Source: Talinum fruticosum
Taxonomy: Eukaryota > Streptophyta > Magnoliopsida > Caryophyllales > Talinaceae
Length of the DNA: 64,000 bases
Direction: 5' to 3'
Assembly: GCA_021018815.1 (NCBI GenBank)
Contig: JAITYX010000010.1
Location: 4,340,001-4,404,000, forward strand
Below the pieces are notes generated by a model. That model was not told the DNA's origin and ran no database searches. It worked only from the letters and a program-made list of their open reading frames with translations. Made by a program: the position numbers and the translations under genes. The first letter of the stretch is position 1. Each line of letters opens with the position of its first letter. Shown piece after piece: positions 20,220-31,830 of the stretch.

Positions 20220-22680
20220 CTCGAACGTTGGGCCGAGCTTGGATACCCCAATTAGGCGAGTCCATTTATGTATTTTACTCTATATTATTTATTATTAATT
20301 ATTAAAGGCGGTCCATCTAGGCGGCTCAATTTTTTACCTCTAGGTGAGGGATAAAACATAAAAGTAGAACATAATACTTACTTTTATTTAATAAAAGGTA
20401 AGCCTACTACTTACCTAAATATATAGTTATTAAAAGGGAAATAAATGCAAGCATATTACTTGTAAAAAATAATAAATTTGTTCTAAAGAGGCAAAACTAA
20501 TCCTCATTTTCGTTTATTCTTTCCAACAATTCTATCTAGAAATCGAGCCCTAGTCTATCTTAAACTTCTTTCCTTTGGGGTCACTAGACTCAGCCCCATT
20601 ATCCCGGGTACGCTTCTTTAGTTCTTCAATTCTATGGGCCTTCTTTTCTTCGGTTTCCTTGGCTTCAGTCTCTCTTCGGCACACGCGTTCAGCCACTTAA
20701 GGGTTTATTTCGCGAGCCGGAGAGGTACGATGACGGGGACAACTTTGTCGGGATCTATCTCTCTAGCTCTAAGTGCCTTACACCGTTGGGGATTCACTTC
20801 TATTATCCACTCCAAATAATAGGCGGATACGGCGAGTATTTGGTTTGCCTACGAGTCTCACCAATCTAGGCGGGTTTATCCAAATATTCGAGGCCATGAT
20901 TTCGTCTACCTAGAGTTGCCAAAGCCCTCGAAACAAGTCGAAGGTAGCTGACTGATACGATCGTGAAGAGGGATTACTTGCTCCCTTCCCATCTACCGTA
21001 GCACACAGTTAGGGAAGTAATAGGTGCTACTTTTTAGGCCCAACAAATGTACATATGGATGTTATAGGGTATGTGTCCTAAATTGGGACACTTTCCAATG
21101 CACGATATACTACTAGAGGTTGTTCTTGTGACTCTTGAGATACACCTCCCATTGGGAAGCGAGGATGATCCGGTATTGCTTCTTCCCGCTTTCACTAACG
21201 GAAGTGTACTTGCTAAGTATGCATTGATAATCGCAGGAGTTTGGATTAGCTTTAAGTGCTCCATTAGCCGGATCTGCACATCATAGATCCAAAAAAATAA
21301 ATAAGTGTCATGCACGGTCAAAGGTTCAAATTTTTAGGCGCAGCGAGAGCAAAATAATTAATAAAATAATGACGAAAAAGTGAAAGAAATGGAAAATTGA
21401 GACTTTCGATGTAAACCGAAGGCGACTATGCCTCGCTGGCGCCGGCGACCGGCCTACACCGCTTGGTTTCGTCGGTCGTTATTTGCTTACCTACAACAAT
21501 GGGGGCTCCCAGCGAAGTCTTCCTTAGAGTTTGCCTCGACACTGATCTAACCCTATGATTGTCTCGAGCAACTATTAATGGTATCAAGGAACAATAATTT
21601 TCCAACTGGTCAACTAAGCTCAATAGTGCCACTTGGCGCCATATCCCCATGGTCTCCTACCAGTAGGAATCCACCTATTAGGTAAGTGATAATCGCTCGT
21701 CGCCTCGGGATTATGATCGCTTCAGAATAGGCGTACATGAGTCGATCGTGTTTCATCGGGTTCATTAGATTTACTGATTTCCAATAAGAATCCACACTAG
21801 ATTCATATTGCTCGGCTTCAGCAGGTACTTATAAGTCTCGCGCAAATTTTGAGAAGGCTTGGGCAAGACAGGTTTTGAACACCTTTGGATGCCTAATATA
21901 GCATCAAATTCCTCGGGCGGGGGCACGATTCGTTATCCCCAAACCTGAAGACATAGTGGTGAGGATCCTAAAAAGCCACAGCGAACCCTTGAGAATGTCT
22001 AATAGACTTTCACCTTGTGAATACTAATAATGTATTCAGCCCATAGTTCAATAAACCTAATCTTTCGGTGTTTCTCGTCTCATGTATCCACCGAGACAAG
22101 TAACTCATGAAGTTCATTTTTCTTGGAAGAGAAGAGAAGACACAAGAGTTTATATTTGATTCGCGAGATCATTTTATGAAAGGCGCATGTTTTTAGCACC
22201 GGCGTAGATCATATTTATAGGAGTTTTCCGAGTTTTAGAGTCCTACGAGCACCTTAACTACTGCAAATTGCCATAGCCCTTGGTCTTAACGGGTGGCCGA
22301 CATCGGCTACCACTGCGGGCCGGCGGGTCTTCATCTTTGTTTGCAAATCCAAGCACTCCTTGGGCCATATTTCTTCGCCCCGACCCATTGCGTGCACTTG
22401 TATTGATATTTTGGGCCATGCACTTTAGCCTTCCCGTTTTATTTTTTATTATTTTCTTTTAGGGGGAATGGGGGCTAGTGCAATTTTTCTCGATTTGTCT
22501 TTGTAATTTTTCCTTAAGATTTTTTGCATCATATTTAATAAAAGAATGCATTTTTAGAAAATGATTCATCTTGCATTTCATCCCATAGCATAAGAGTCAA
22601 ACCATTACAAAGTAAATATTAAACAAATAATAGCACCTTGAAAGGGACTCTCTAATCATCAACACCGAAGTAGCAAGGGA
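20220..22680. other. Tat 3' region, copy 1, between pol and antisense gene
   Basis: Non-coding on inspection. Parts match copy 2 (36130-37860), for example CTCTAGGTGAG near 20340 and GGGGGCTAGTGC near 22470. About 900 bases (roughly 20407-21311) have no counterpart in copy 2, where the flanks join directly at AAGCCTGCACGGTC (36475). They were either gained here or deleted there. Confidence 0.6.
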
Positions 22681-22681
22681 T

Positions 22682-25213
22682 CTACTGCTCATCGCCATTA
22701 GAAGCATCGTAGAAGATATAGTTCCCAAAGTCCTCTAAGACGGATGTGGAGAATCGGCCACCTTCACGACCTTGAGAAGAGCTACCTCCATAATCCCTAG
22801 ATTGAGAAGCTTCATGGGATGGTCCGCTGTAAGAAGCCCAAGGAAAATAAAGAAGGTTTTCATGCCAATCAAAATCTTGAAGCGGCAAGATGTTTAGGCT
22901 CTCTTCAGCAAAATTGGGCTCGCACTAGACGAACTAGGCCTGGAAGTACTAGACCCTACTTCAGACATACTATGATGATGGGCACACGGTGAAGAGTGCG
23001 GTGAAGTACCTTGTCCTGCAGTGCCATTAGAAGGTGTTTGTTGGCCGGATGGATGTGTTTGTGCCCGGGTCCACCAGGAAGACTTTCGGATGCGGGGGCT
23101 CTAGATCGACGTCTCTACAAGAAGGAAAGGGCTATTAGCACACCTACTAAAATCTCAACAATGTTAGCATTCCACTGACTAAGAGACTTACCGGAAGGTT
23201 GGGAAAAATCTCCCTGTAAGAAAATTTTGAATGCCTTGAAGAGCAGATTGAAGCCTAATAGACATGATTCGGGATCTGCTCCCGTTCATACCACACAATT
23301 TATTCAATGGAATTAGTAAAATACTTTTAGCATACCACTAAATGCAAGGAGCATGAAACTCTTACCGCACGCCGGTTTCGAGGGAAAAGATGCCCAACAT
23401 ATTCTTCCTCGGGAATTTCGGGAATCATCATGAAACGTGGAGATTCCCGGGTAATATAACATCCACATCGACACTAGGAATATGGATATCCTCCGGAGTA
23501 AGCTATCAAAAGATGAAGTTAATTTCCATACGAGAAATTCAACTATATGAAGGAAAAGGAAGAAGTAAGCACTCACTAGTTGAGTCATTATCCGACTCGC
23601 ATGGTGCACGTAAGATATGTACAAATTCAAAAATTGGGTATAGGGATACCGATGGTTGCAGCGGCTTGCTCATGTAGAGGAAGAGAGTGAAGATAAAACA
23701 TGGTTTAGGATGGATCAATCGAAATGAGTGGAGGCCACGTGTTAGCCCGAATTTGAGGTGTGACCCTCTCACCAAGATACCAATAAAACCCAAAAGGACC
23801 TTCAAACAAAATCCTTCTTTCACTTAACTCCTGTGCAACGGCGACACTTGGAGGAGTTGGAGTTGGGCCCAAGGATAAAAATTCACCCGCACATACAAGA
23901 TTTATCAAGAAACAAGCAAATAAGAATGAAAGGAAACAAGAAAATGGGCAAAAAGCGTGCATAACCAAGTCTGGTGTCCACCATAGGCGAGTCCCATAGG
24001 CTGTGGGCCAGGGCAGCCAGCTAATCGATGAAGCAAATATTTTACGGGCATATTTTTTAAGTCAATTATAAGCTTAAGGAGACATACCCAGGTCACAAGG
24101 TTGAAGGCCGATCTTAAGAAGTCAATACTATGGATGGTGGACCGTCGAAGGTAGATCCTAGCCCATGACATAAAGGCTGGGAAGACATGATGATTTGTTA
24201 AACCGGGAGAAAGGTGCAGGAACTACTCGTACATGTGGGAAAGAAGTGAAGAATTTGAGCATACCTCAATAAACTTCCACAAACCACTCAATGGAAGATA
24301 ATTCGGTGAATCTATCTCGGGCTTTGTGTGCCACACACCGGCACGGAGGCCCTTAATAAGGCAAGTATATGTAGTAACACCCTAGTTAAGCTCCTTTATT
24401 TTATCAAGGTCCACAATTTCACCAAGTAGTGAACGTGAATCTTGGAAGCTTGATCGGAAAAGAGCACCATACTTAGTAAAAGAGCCAGCACAATCCAAAT
24501 TTGTTGTTGAGGAGAATGGCGAACCCAAAGCGAGCATCCCCAAAGCGCCCAAAAGAACGGTGTATTTAAAGGAATTTTCTAGAGGAAACCTATTAGCTAC
24601 GGGATCAAAAAAGTGATGGAGATGGTCACGAGTCTTTGTACAAATTCTGGTCATAAGTTAGAGGCTCCACCGAGAAGTCAAAGCCAGGACAAGACAACAA
24701 AATTGAAAGGAATTATAGTCATATCCCCAAAGGGAAGGTGAAATGTGTTGGTGGTATCCCAAAAGTGCTCACTAATAGCTCTAATAGGATCCCGCTCTCT
24801 CTTATCACAAAGGTGACTTAAAGCGAGGAAAAGAGAACCACACTCAACATTTTGTATGACATCCTCGAGAGGATAGTTCATTTCTCGACACATCTCCATA
24901 AACTTGGGAATGGCTCCACTATTCCGAATTGTGCCCTCTGTAAGAAAAAATCCAACAAGATTTTTTTCGGTTAAGGAACCACTCTAAATGAGCAAGGGAA
25001 GAAACTTAAGCCAACTAGCTTACTCGAAGGAGTGATAGCAAGGGAAGAAACATGATTCTCAACCTCCACCAAGAGGTCATTTATGTTCCATTCGTCCTCC
25101 GGACGCCATTCACATTCGAGGAAGTTGTCTTGGACAAGTTTTTCGATTCTTGACCTTCCGAGTAGGATGAGCTCTTCTTCTGGACATTTTGAAGAAAATA
25201 CCTTGGAAACCAA
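22682..25213 (-). pseudogene. Antisense gene with plant-mobile-domain-like segment, copy 1
   Basis: A minus-strand gene between Tat pol and the 3' LTR. The N-terminal part (25213-24971) contains KLVQDNFLECEW. The next part (24899-24680) has MNYPLEDVIQNVECGSLF and TNTFHLPFGDMTIIPFNF, which resemble the plant mobile domain (HLPFGEMTIT-type motif) seen in MAIN/MAIL proteins and in transposons. The following piece (24654-24382) has HHFFDPVANRFPLENSFKYT, and 23823-23705 has GPFGFYWYLGERVTPQI. The last exon (23114-22682) ends YIFYDASNGDEQ. Donor-like sites lie at 24263 (GAG-GTATG), 24086 (GTATGTC), 23575 (GTGAGT), 23364 (GTAAGAG) and 23190 (GTAAGT); acceptors at 23503 (GATAG) and 23115 (TTGTAG). 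Copy 2 matches in domain order and most splice sites. Frameshifts and a lost acceptor near 23887 suggest decay. Function unknown. Confidence 0.7.
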
Positions 25214-25307
25214 TTAGTTTTCAAGAAGAAGCAAAGTAAGGAAACACAAGCGCAAGGCAAGAATGTAAGACAAGGACCAAGTGTGCAAAATGAACACACC
25301 AAGCACC

Positions 25308-25318
25308 CCTTTTATAGG
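25308..25318 (-). promoter_or_regulatory. TATA box of antisense gene, copy 1
   Basis: Minus strand reads CCTATAAAAGGGG about 100 bases upstream of the first Met of the antisense gene (25213). The aligned site in copy 2 is ATCAATAAAAGGGG (40547-40560). The following GTGTGTTCATTTTGCACA is shared as well. Confidence 0.6.
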
Positions 25319-25955
25319 CACATTTGGTCAAGCCATCCAAGCACACAAGACAAGAGTCAAAAGAGTAGTGGGAGACCAAGGGAATTCGGTAGAGCACATC
25401 GGGGCCACGCTTGTCAAAGGCTGGCCGGCGCTGGCCACAAGGCATCTTGGTGTCCCGTCGGCGACAGCTTTATAGCCCTAGCCGGTGGCTTAGCTTGTGG
25501 AGTCCCATCAGCCGTGGCATGTGACTTCGGGCACATTATGCTTGCAAGTTGGAGCTCTTGGACCCACCAATCAACTTTTTCATATCGAGATGTTTTAGTT
25601 TGTTTTGAGCTGTGTTATTCAAGTAAAACAATGAACTTTCGTCAATTCGATTATCCACTAACAAGCATGTTATTATAGAAGATTATTTATCCAAGCTTTA
25701 GATCAAAGAGCGATCAAAGTTGGAGCTTTAAAATGAACTAAGCTTTCGGGCTTGATCAAGCCAAGTTTAGGACCCTCTTATCGGACTTCGAACGCATGCA
25801 TCGCGACCAAGTCCAGGTCTCTTTCCGGAGTTCGGGTTCAACGAAACCAATTCCGAGATATTATGCAATAACTAACATCAAAAAATCGTCGTGTACAATC
25901 GAGATAAGTACCCTTTTGTGTCTACTTTGACCCTTCGTCTTTTTCTAGACTCGGT

Positions 25956-25966
25956 CAAAGTGGGGG
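25956..25966 (+). other. Polypurine tract, copy 1
   Basis: AAAGTGGGGGC lies just before the LTR-B start (TATAGACACC at 25972). The same arrangement, AAAAGTGAGGGC, precedes LTR-C at 41150. It would prime plus-strand synthesis. Confidence 0.7.
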
Positions 25967-25971
25967 CTAAC

Positions 25972-28036
25972 TATAGACACCTAAAAAGTGTCGTCCCTTT
26001 TCTCTTTAATTCGATTTTTTTTTTTTGGGTTGGCTCGATAATGAAATCTCGAGTCCTGTTTGAGGATTTCGATATTAGACTGTGTTTGATTGGTGCGACG
26101 AAAGCTAGTAAACCACAAAGAATCCCTAGCTCCAAATAAATAGCCTTTTACCTTGGATCGATCTAAAAATCCCATTTTCTTTCGGACGATCCAAGACCGG
26201 GCCAGGCTTCTAGAGACAACGGAGTCCAGTGATGTGTGCCGGGAAATTCCAAGTTCAGAATACTGCATTTTACTTTAGTACTATCGGACAAGGAGTTGAA
26301 GACCTAAAGACGACGTTAAAACGTTGCATTTCATGATCACGATCATCTAAGTGTTACGTTTAAGCTCCAAGACAGTCCGCATGAGACTAGGAGATTTTCC
26401 CCTCAAAATGACGTCGTAGCCAGCTCCGATCACCCCAAAAATTTTAATTGGAACGCTGCATTTTGGCTTGGAGACTCCCTTGGAAGTACATTAGGGCATG
26501 AAACCCTAGGTATGCACTGGGTGGCGGCGCCAGGCCACCCCTTATTTATCCGATTTTATGTCTACTTTATTTAGTTTAATCTCACGATATCCGGCTCGAT
26601 TTTTGTTTTTCAGTTGCTTGGACGGTTGGTTGAGAGCAACCCTAGGTCATTCATGACCTAGATCTCTCCCTATAAATAGAGAGCCTTGGCTCTCATTCCC
26701 ATACTGACTTTCTCCTATGTGTAATGCTTTGCGAAAGCTAATCGGAACATACCCTTTCCACTAACGTTACTCTACTGAAAGCATCGTCAAATTGTCCTCT
26801 TTTCTACTTATCGCCGTTGAATTTGTGCAAAGAACTAAAGAATATTTAGTTATTCGATCTCACGGGCATTTATTCAATTGATCTTTCCTACTCCCTACAA
26901 ATTTAACTTTTCCAAATTCCATAAAGAACAAGCCCTTTCTTTGGATTTGTCATTGTCGGATCAATAGATCCAATGTAGAGATCCAAATCAATAGGTGGGA
27001 CATCTTTAAGGCAACCATTTGGCCTTCGAGACGGTTATTTAATTTATGCTTTCTTTTATACCATTTTGTATTGTGGATCTAAGAGATGTAATCGCATTTT
27101 AATTCCTCCCGCCCGATGTAATCTTTTAGTTTTCCGCTTTTCTTTTTCGCTTTCTTTATTACTTTTCTTTTCGCTTTCTTTTACTATGTTTCGTTGCTTT
27201 AATTTCGCTTAGCATGTTGTTGTGTGCATGTGTTTTCACATTATTTTAATTTACTACTCGAACTAGTAATGGCCAGTCTTCGAACGGGCGGAACAAATGT
27301 GTTTATCCCAACATTTATTACCCTCACCCCTCAATCCGATTCAAGGTTCAAAGACCAATGGAGTCATTGTTAGCCTTTTTCGGTCTTAGTTTCCCATTCT
27401 ATGATTGGAAGAGCAAATTTTGCTTTTGTTTTTGTTAGTTTTTCTTTCCAAAAATTAGCGACGACTTCTCTTTTCTTTATTTCTATTTAGTTTACATCTC
27501 GACTATTTTTTGATTGTAGGATAGAAAATAAGTGTCCTGGATCTACCAGCCACGTTAGAGGCCAAGGCTGATTGACTCGGCTATGGCCTCCGGCCGATGC
27601 TTGGCCACCACTAGGTGCGGGCTGCTGCCTACGGCCTGCACCAAGTGGTCAACAGTGGAGCTTCGGTCCAAACCGGTGTTTTAACACCGGTTTGGCTCTA
27701 AAGCCTCATGGTAGATTCAACAAACCCTAATTCTATTTCTTTTGGTTAAGAAATAATATCTCGAGAATTTTAAAAATAATTGTTAAAATAAAATAATTAA
27801 CAAAACCGCCATTCAAAGATTGCCTAATTCGCTTTAAATCGATTTAATTAAAAACTCGAAATCTTAATAAAAAGTTCATCCCCATTTTTAATAACTTTCA
27901 AAAATCATCTTCAAAATCATTTTCTAAAAGGGAGACCCGACACCCATGGGGAAGCTCAGCCCTATGGTGGTTTCCCGCTAGCGTTGGTTCCTACGGTGGG
28001 GAAGCTCGGTCGGCCCCGCCGTCCGTGGTTCCTATA
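25972..28036 (+). repeat. Tat LTR-B, shared by copies 1 and 2
   Basis: About 2.06 kb from TATAGACACC to about CCTATA at 28036. A polypurine tract lies immediately to its left and a primer-binding site to its right. It aligns with LTR-C (41150-43176) and, inverted, with LTR-D and LTR-E. It contains the TATA box at 26670 and the inverted repeat at 26642. It is both the 3' LTR of copy 1 and the 5' LTR of copy 2. The exact first base is uncertain because the TG is not evident. Confidence 0.85.
26642..26680 (+). promoter_or_regulatory. LTR-B promoter: inverted repeat plus TATA box
   Basis: CTAGGTCATTCATGACCTAG (26642-26661), a near-perfect palindrome, is followed by CTATAAATAGAGAG (26669 on). The same pair occurs in LTR-C and, inverted, in LTR-D and LTR-E. 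An AACCCTA telobox-like word abuts the palindrome. Confidence 0.8.
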
Positions 28037-28037
28037 G

Positions 28038-28055
28038 TAGCGACTCCACTTAGGA
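28038..28055 (+). other. Primer-binding site, Tat copy 2
   Basis: TAGCGACTCCACTTAGGA sits one base after LTR-B. The intact-looking form in the inverted copy is TGGCGGCTCCACTGGGGA. Tat/Ogre elements are reported to use a tRNA-Arg primer with a site of this kind; I did not verify the tRNA. Confidence 0.65.
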
Positions 28056-29675
28056 TAAATCACTTATTAAGAGGGAGAAATTTGAAAATTTGAATAGTGA
28101 GTTTTAATAAAGTATTTGCATTAGTCATCTAGCATTTGAGCAACCTTTGACCATAGTTTATTATTGTTGTTGGTCTATTAGGTTTTTAAACCCTTGTTAA
28201 ACACTTTTGGTAAGAGACTCCTACTGTGACCCAAGCGAGCCCAACTAGGCTTGATTGCCAATGGAAGCGATACCTATTCCCTCGTAGCATGCGCTCTTAG
28301 TTTACCGGGAGGCACCGAGGTTTCTAGCATTTTTTCTTGTCGTGCACCACACGGAAGACTAAATCCTCGGACTATCGGTCACCATGTATCCTACCTAGTC
28401 TTAACCCCCTTTTAACCATAAATCTTGGACTATTAGGTGGCACCTTGTCTTTATTTGTATGCTTCGATGAGTGTAGTTGTTTTAGATTTAATCTTCTACT
28501 TGTGAGCCTTTAGGGATAGATGAGGAGTGCTTGATTAGCCCTTGCACGGGTGCAAATAAAATATCTTAATAAAATTTCCTAGAGTCGATCCATTGTATGC
28601 ATATAGCCAAAAGTCAAAATATATTTTCCCTTTAGGTTGGTCCATTATTTGCATTTTCGAGTCGTACTAAAACCTCCTTTCGGCAGTCTAGGTAGTTACC
28701 GCTGGTAAATCTAGAAGGGTTCTATCAAGGACCTCTCTATCCTTTTGGTCGGTCTGTCTTTAGATTTTGACATCTTTTATCTTTTTCCATTCCTATTTTG
28801 CATTTTCACATTTTATTTAGCCAAAATAAATTCATCTCAAATTACGTGAGTGTGTTTTATATTTTCATATTTCATTTAGCCAAAATAAATTCATCTCAAA
28901 TTCAGTGAGTCCGTTTTGCATTTTCATATTTCATTTAGCCAAAATAAATTCATCTCAAATTAGGTGAGTTCGTTTTGCATTCTCATATTTCATTTAGCCA
29001 AAATAAATTCATCTCAAATTAGGTGAGCCCGTTTTGCATTTTCATATTTCATTTAGCCAAAACAAATTCATTTCAAATTAGGTGAGTACGTTTTGCATTT
29101 TTATTTTTCATTTAGCCAAAATAAATTCATCTCAAATTAGGTGAGTCCGTTTTGCATTTCCATATTTCATTTAGCCAAAATAAATTCATCTCAAATTAGG
29201 AAAATCCATTTCTCATTTAGCCAAAATAATTCATCTCCTATTTAGGAATAATAATTCGTACATTCCAATTACGCATCAACCAAATCATAAAAATCATCCC
29301 TGAATTAAGTCATAAACATCATTGCGTACACTCCATTTTTATGTGCGTTCCTTATGTGCATCCAAATAAAGAGCATTCTTAGTCCCTTTGGGTCTTGCAC
29401 TGAAGTCCCTTCCTTCGAAAAGTGTTATTCTTTCACATGGTCCTAAGCCTCATCCTTTGGCTACAAAATAGGGAAGTTTACTACAATTGAGTACCGTTGA
29501 AATCCAAGCTCCAAAAGGTTAGAACGCCTCAACAAGAAGTCCGATACATCTTCTCCCCGCTCCGTATCATGTTATACTTCGCAATCTACACCGGTGCGAT
29601 ATATTTCGGTGCATACTACACTGATTCGAGTATATTTTTCGTCATAAAATAGTACATAGAAAGAATTCCCTTACA
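28056..29675 (+). other. Tat leader, copy 2
   Basis: A 1.6-kb untranslated leader between primer-binding site and gag. It holds the single-copy form of the segment amplified in the inverted element (about 28190-28330) and the 59-bp array at 28800-29215. No coding sequence seen. Confidence 0.75.
28800..29215 (+). repeat. 59-bp tandem array in Tat leader
   Basis: About seven units with the word TTTAGCCAAAATAAATTCAT recurring every 59 bases (start points near 28816, 28875, 28934 and on). Units differ at a few positions, mainly in the GTGAGTCCG part. Confidence 0.9.
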
Positions 29676-30960
29676 ATGGATGGAACACGTGAACAGTCTC
29701 CTATTCTCGCTTTGCTTGATGAGAACTTAGCCGGGGTGGAAGGCTGGGATAGACGCTCAAGATCAAAAAATAATGTCTATATCGAGCAAGCTTAAGGCTA
29801 TCCTAAAAGCAATTGAGGACGATAAAAAAGTTGAGGAAGCAAAGCAACTAAAAAGAGGAGGAAGAGTAGGTCCCTTGCCTCCACGTAGTTTATCTCGTCC
29901 GAGATAGTCCCAAGCATGAATCCCTAAGCATGAATCTAAGCCTCTCCCCGATCCAGGCATAGAACGAGATAGAACAAATGTTACGAGAGTCATCCATATT
30001 TAGTAATCATTACTTTCATCACAAGGGATTCACTTCAATCCCTAAAGGGAAATTACCCCTAAGTTTACCATCCCGATATCAAATTTCGAGGTTCTCGGAA
30101 TCCCCACCACCATGTTTGCAACTTCTTAGGAGTAATGACTCTTAATAGCATACCGAAAGACACTTACCACATCATCTTCCCATGGACTTTCGATACAAAT
30201 GTAATGAAGTAGTATAATGCGGTTGAGCCACGCAAGGTCACCAATTGGACAAATCTATACAAGGAGTTCCTACATCAATACTCCTACAACATTAATTTAC
30301 CAGTTACTCTTAGAGACTTGGAGTTAATCAAGCATGGTGAGAAAGAAAACCTTACGAGACTTTCTCACTAGTTGGAGGGCAAAGGTTGCCTAGATGGTAG
30401 ACCGACCTTTCGATAAAGACCAAGTTAGAATCATTATGAAAAACCTTCGGCCTACATACAATCGGCATCTCAAGTTCCTACCTATGATGAGTTTCTCAAC
30501 CCTTAGTGATGTCGGCATGCTGATAGAAGAAAAGTTCTCCACCACGACCACAAAAGTCGTGACGAGGTGTAATTATCAATCAAGAGATAAGAAAACCTCT
30601 AATATAGGCAATACTAGTAGGGGTGCAAATGTCAATGCCCTCAACGGGTATACTGACTACACTCCTATTGATATCACCTATACTCAAGCCCTTAACCGTC
30701 TACTGGCTAAGGGAAAGATAGAATTGTCGCCCATTAGTACGGAATAAAAAACCGTGGAACAATCTAAAAACTAGGACGCGGGAAAATTTTGTAAATATCA
30801 TCGTGCACAAGGACACGACATCGAGCAATGCTAGATGTTCAAGAACAAACTCGGGACTATGTTCCAAAATGGTCAACTTCCTTTACTTAAGGCTACCCAA
30901 AACCAAGTAACAACAAAAATCCTTTCAATGGCACCTTAGCTATTTTTACTAAACCCATTC
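29676..30960 (+). pseudogene. Tat gag, copy 2
   Basis: Starts MDGTREQSPILALLDENLA at 29676. The capsid-like region (about 30170-30560) contains VEPRKVTNWTNLYKEFL, LRDLELIKHGEKENL, VRIIMKNLRPTYNRHLKF and MLIEEKFSTTTTK. A zinc-knuckle-like CKYHRAQGHDIEQC follows at about 30792-30833. The start is chosen by likeness to the inverted copy (43849, minus). Stops and frameshifts occur from about 29790 on, including a stop in place of the codon before NAVEPRK, so no full protein can be made. It would have formed the virus-like particle. Confidence 0.85.
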
Positions 30961-31379
30961 CGGGCGGTGGGACCCGTCTGTTTTCATTCGTGACATTGAT
31001 GAGTCCAAACCACTTCTTAGCTTGCCTACTTTAAATCAAGAAGTCCATGGGTTATAGGCAAGTGATGACGAAGATGTCTACAAAGCTAGAAACAATAGTG
31101 CTGACAATGACAACAACTTCGAGGCTTAGAAGAAGAAGACTTTTAGGGAGAACCTAAAGGTCCGAAGTCCAATTCCTTGCTAGATTTGGATGACATAATG
31201 CACCCTTGGGTCCACAACGAGACTCAAGAAGCCCCCAAAAGAACCTGAAGTTGCTAAGGAAGAAGACCCGAGTCCTAAAACGACTTCAAAAGTTAAAAGC
31301 TAACATTTCAATCGACAACTTATATCTACTTCCTAGAAACATAGACATGCCTTAATTTAAACTCTTAGCAAGATTAAGG

Positions 31380-31830
31380 TATCTTCTAAAACCACACCTG
31401 AGGAAGTAGTAAAATTGGTTAACGGTAGGGACGGAACCTACTTTTGATCAAAAGGATCTCCACTGAAGAAGGCGATGTACACAATAATGCCCTTTATTTT
31501 ATTGTAACTTGCATCAACAAGTTCATTCCCTAACCTTAGTAGACAATAGATCAGTTGTGAATGTTTGTCCCTGGAGGACCATCGAAAGGTTAGGAATTAG
31601 AGAGCAACAACTCTCTAAACAGATCTGTCCATCTTTGAGCCTACGACAATTCTAAGAGAACAGTCTTGGGAATGTTGACCTACTAATCAACATAGGGCCA
31701 ATAGTGAGGAATATTGACTTCCAAGTCCTAGATATCCCAGCAACATTCAATTTGCTCTTAGGATGCCCTTGGTTACATGATCATCAAGCGAGTGCCCTTT
31801 ACACTTTGCTTGGAAGGTTAAGATGATCAT
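31380..31830 (+). pseudogene. Tat protease, copy 2
   Basis: Frames here give an aspartic-protease pattern: VDNRSVVNVCPW (31539-31575), where the family usually has DNGS and this copy has Arg for Gly, then NIGPIVRNIDFQVLDIPAT and FNLLLGCPWLHDHQA (31692-31795). The order between gag and RT supports the call. A stop breaks the middle near 31650. Confidence 0.75.

Larger units (their letters stand above)
1..28036 (+). mobile_element. Tat-like Ty3/gypsy element, copy 1 (deleted, nested host)
   Basis: Remnant of a large Ty3/gypsy retrotransposon of the Tat type. Visible in order are an LTR 3' part and leader (1-360), RNase H (361-570 and 6373-6550), integrase (16253-17210 and 19931-20219), a long 3' region with an antisense gene (22682-25213), a polypurine tract near 25956 and LTR-B (25972-28036). 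Gag, protease and RT are absent: the leader joins RNase H directly near position 360. Three later insertions split it, each with a target-site duplication. Copy 2 (28038-41149) is the guide for alignment and covers the missing parts. The Tat assignment rests on the second-type RNase H segment before integrase and the long 3' region; lineage name is inference. Confidence 0.85.
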
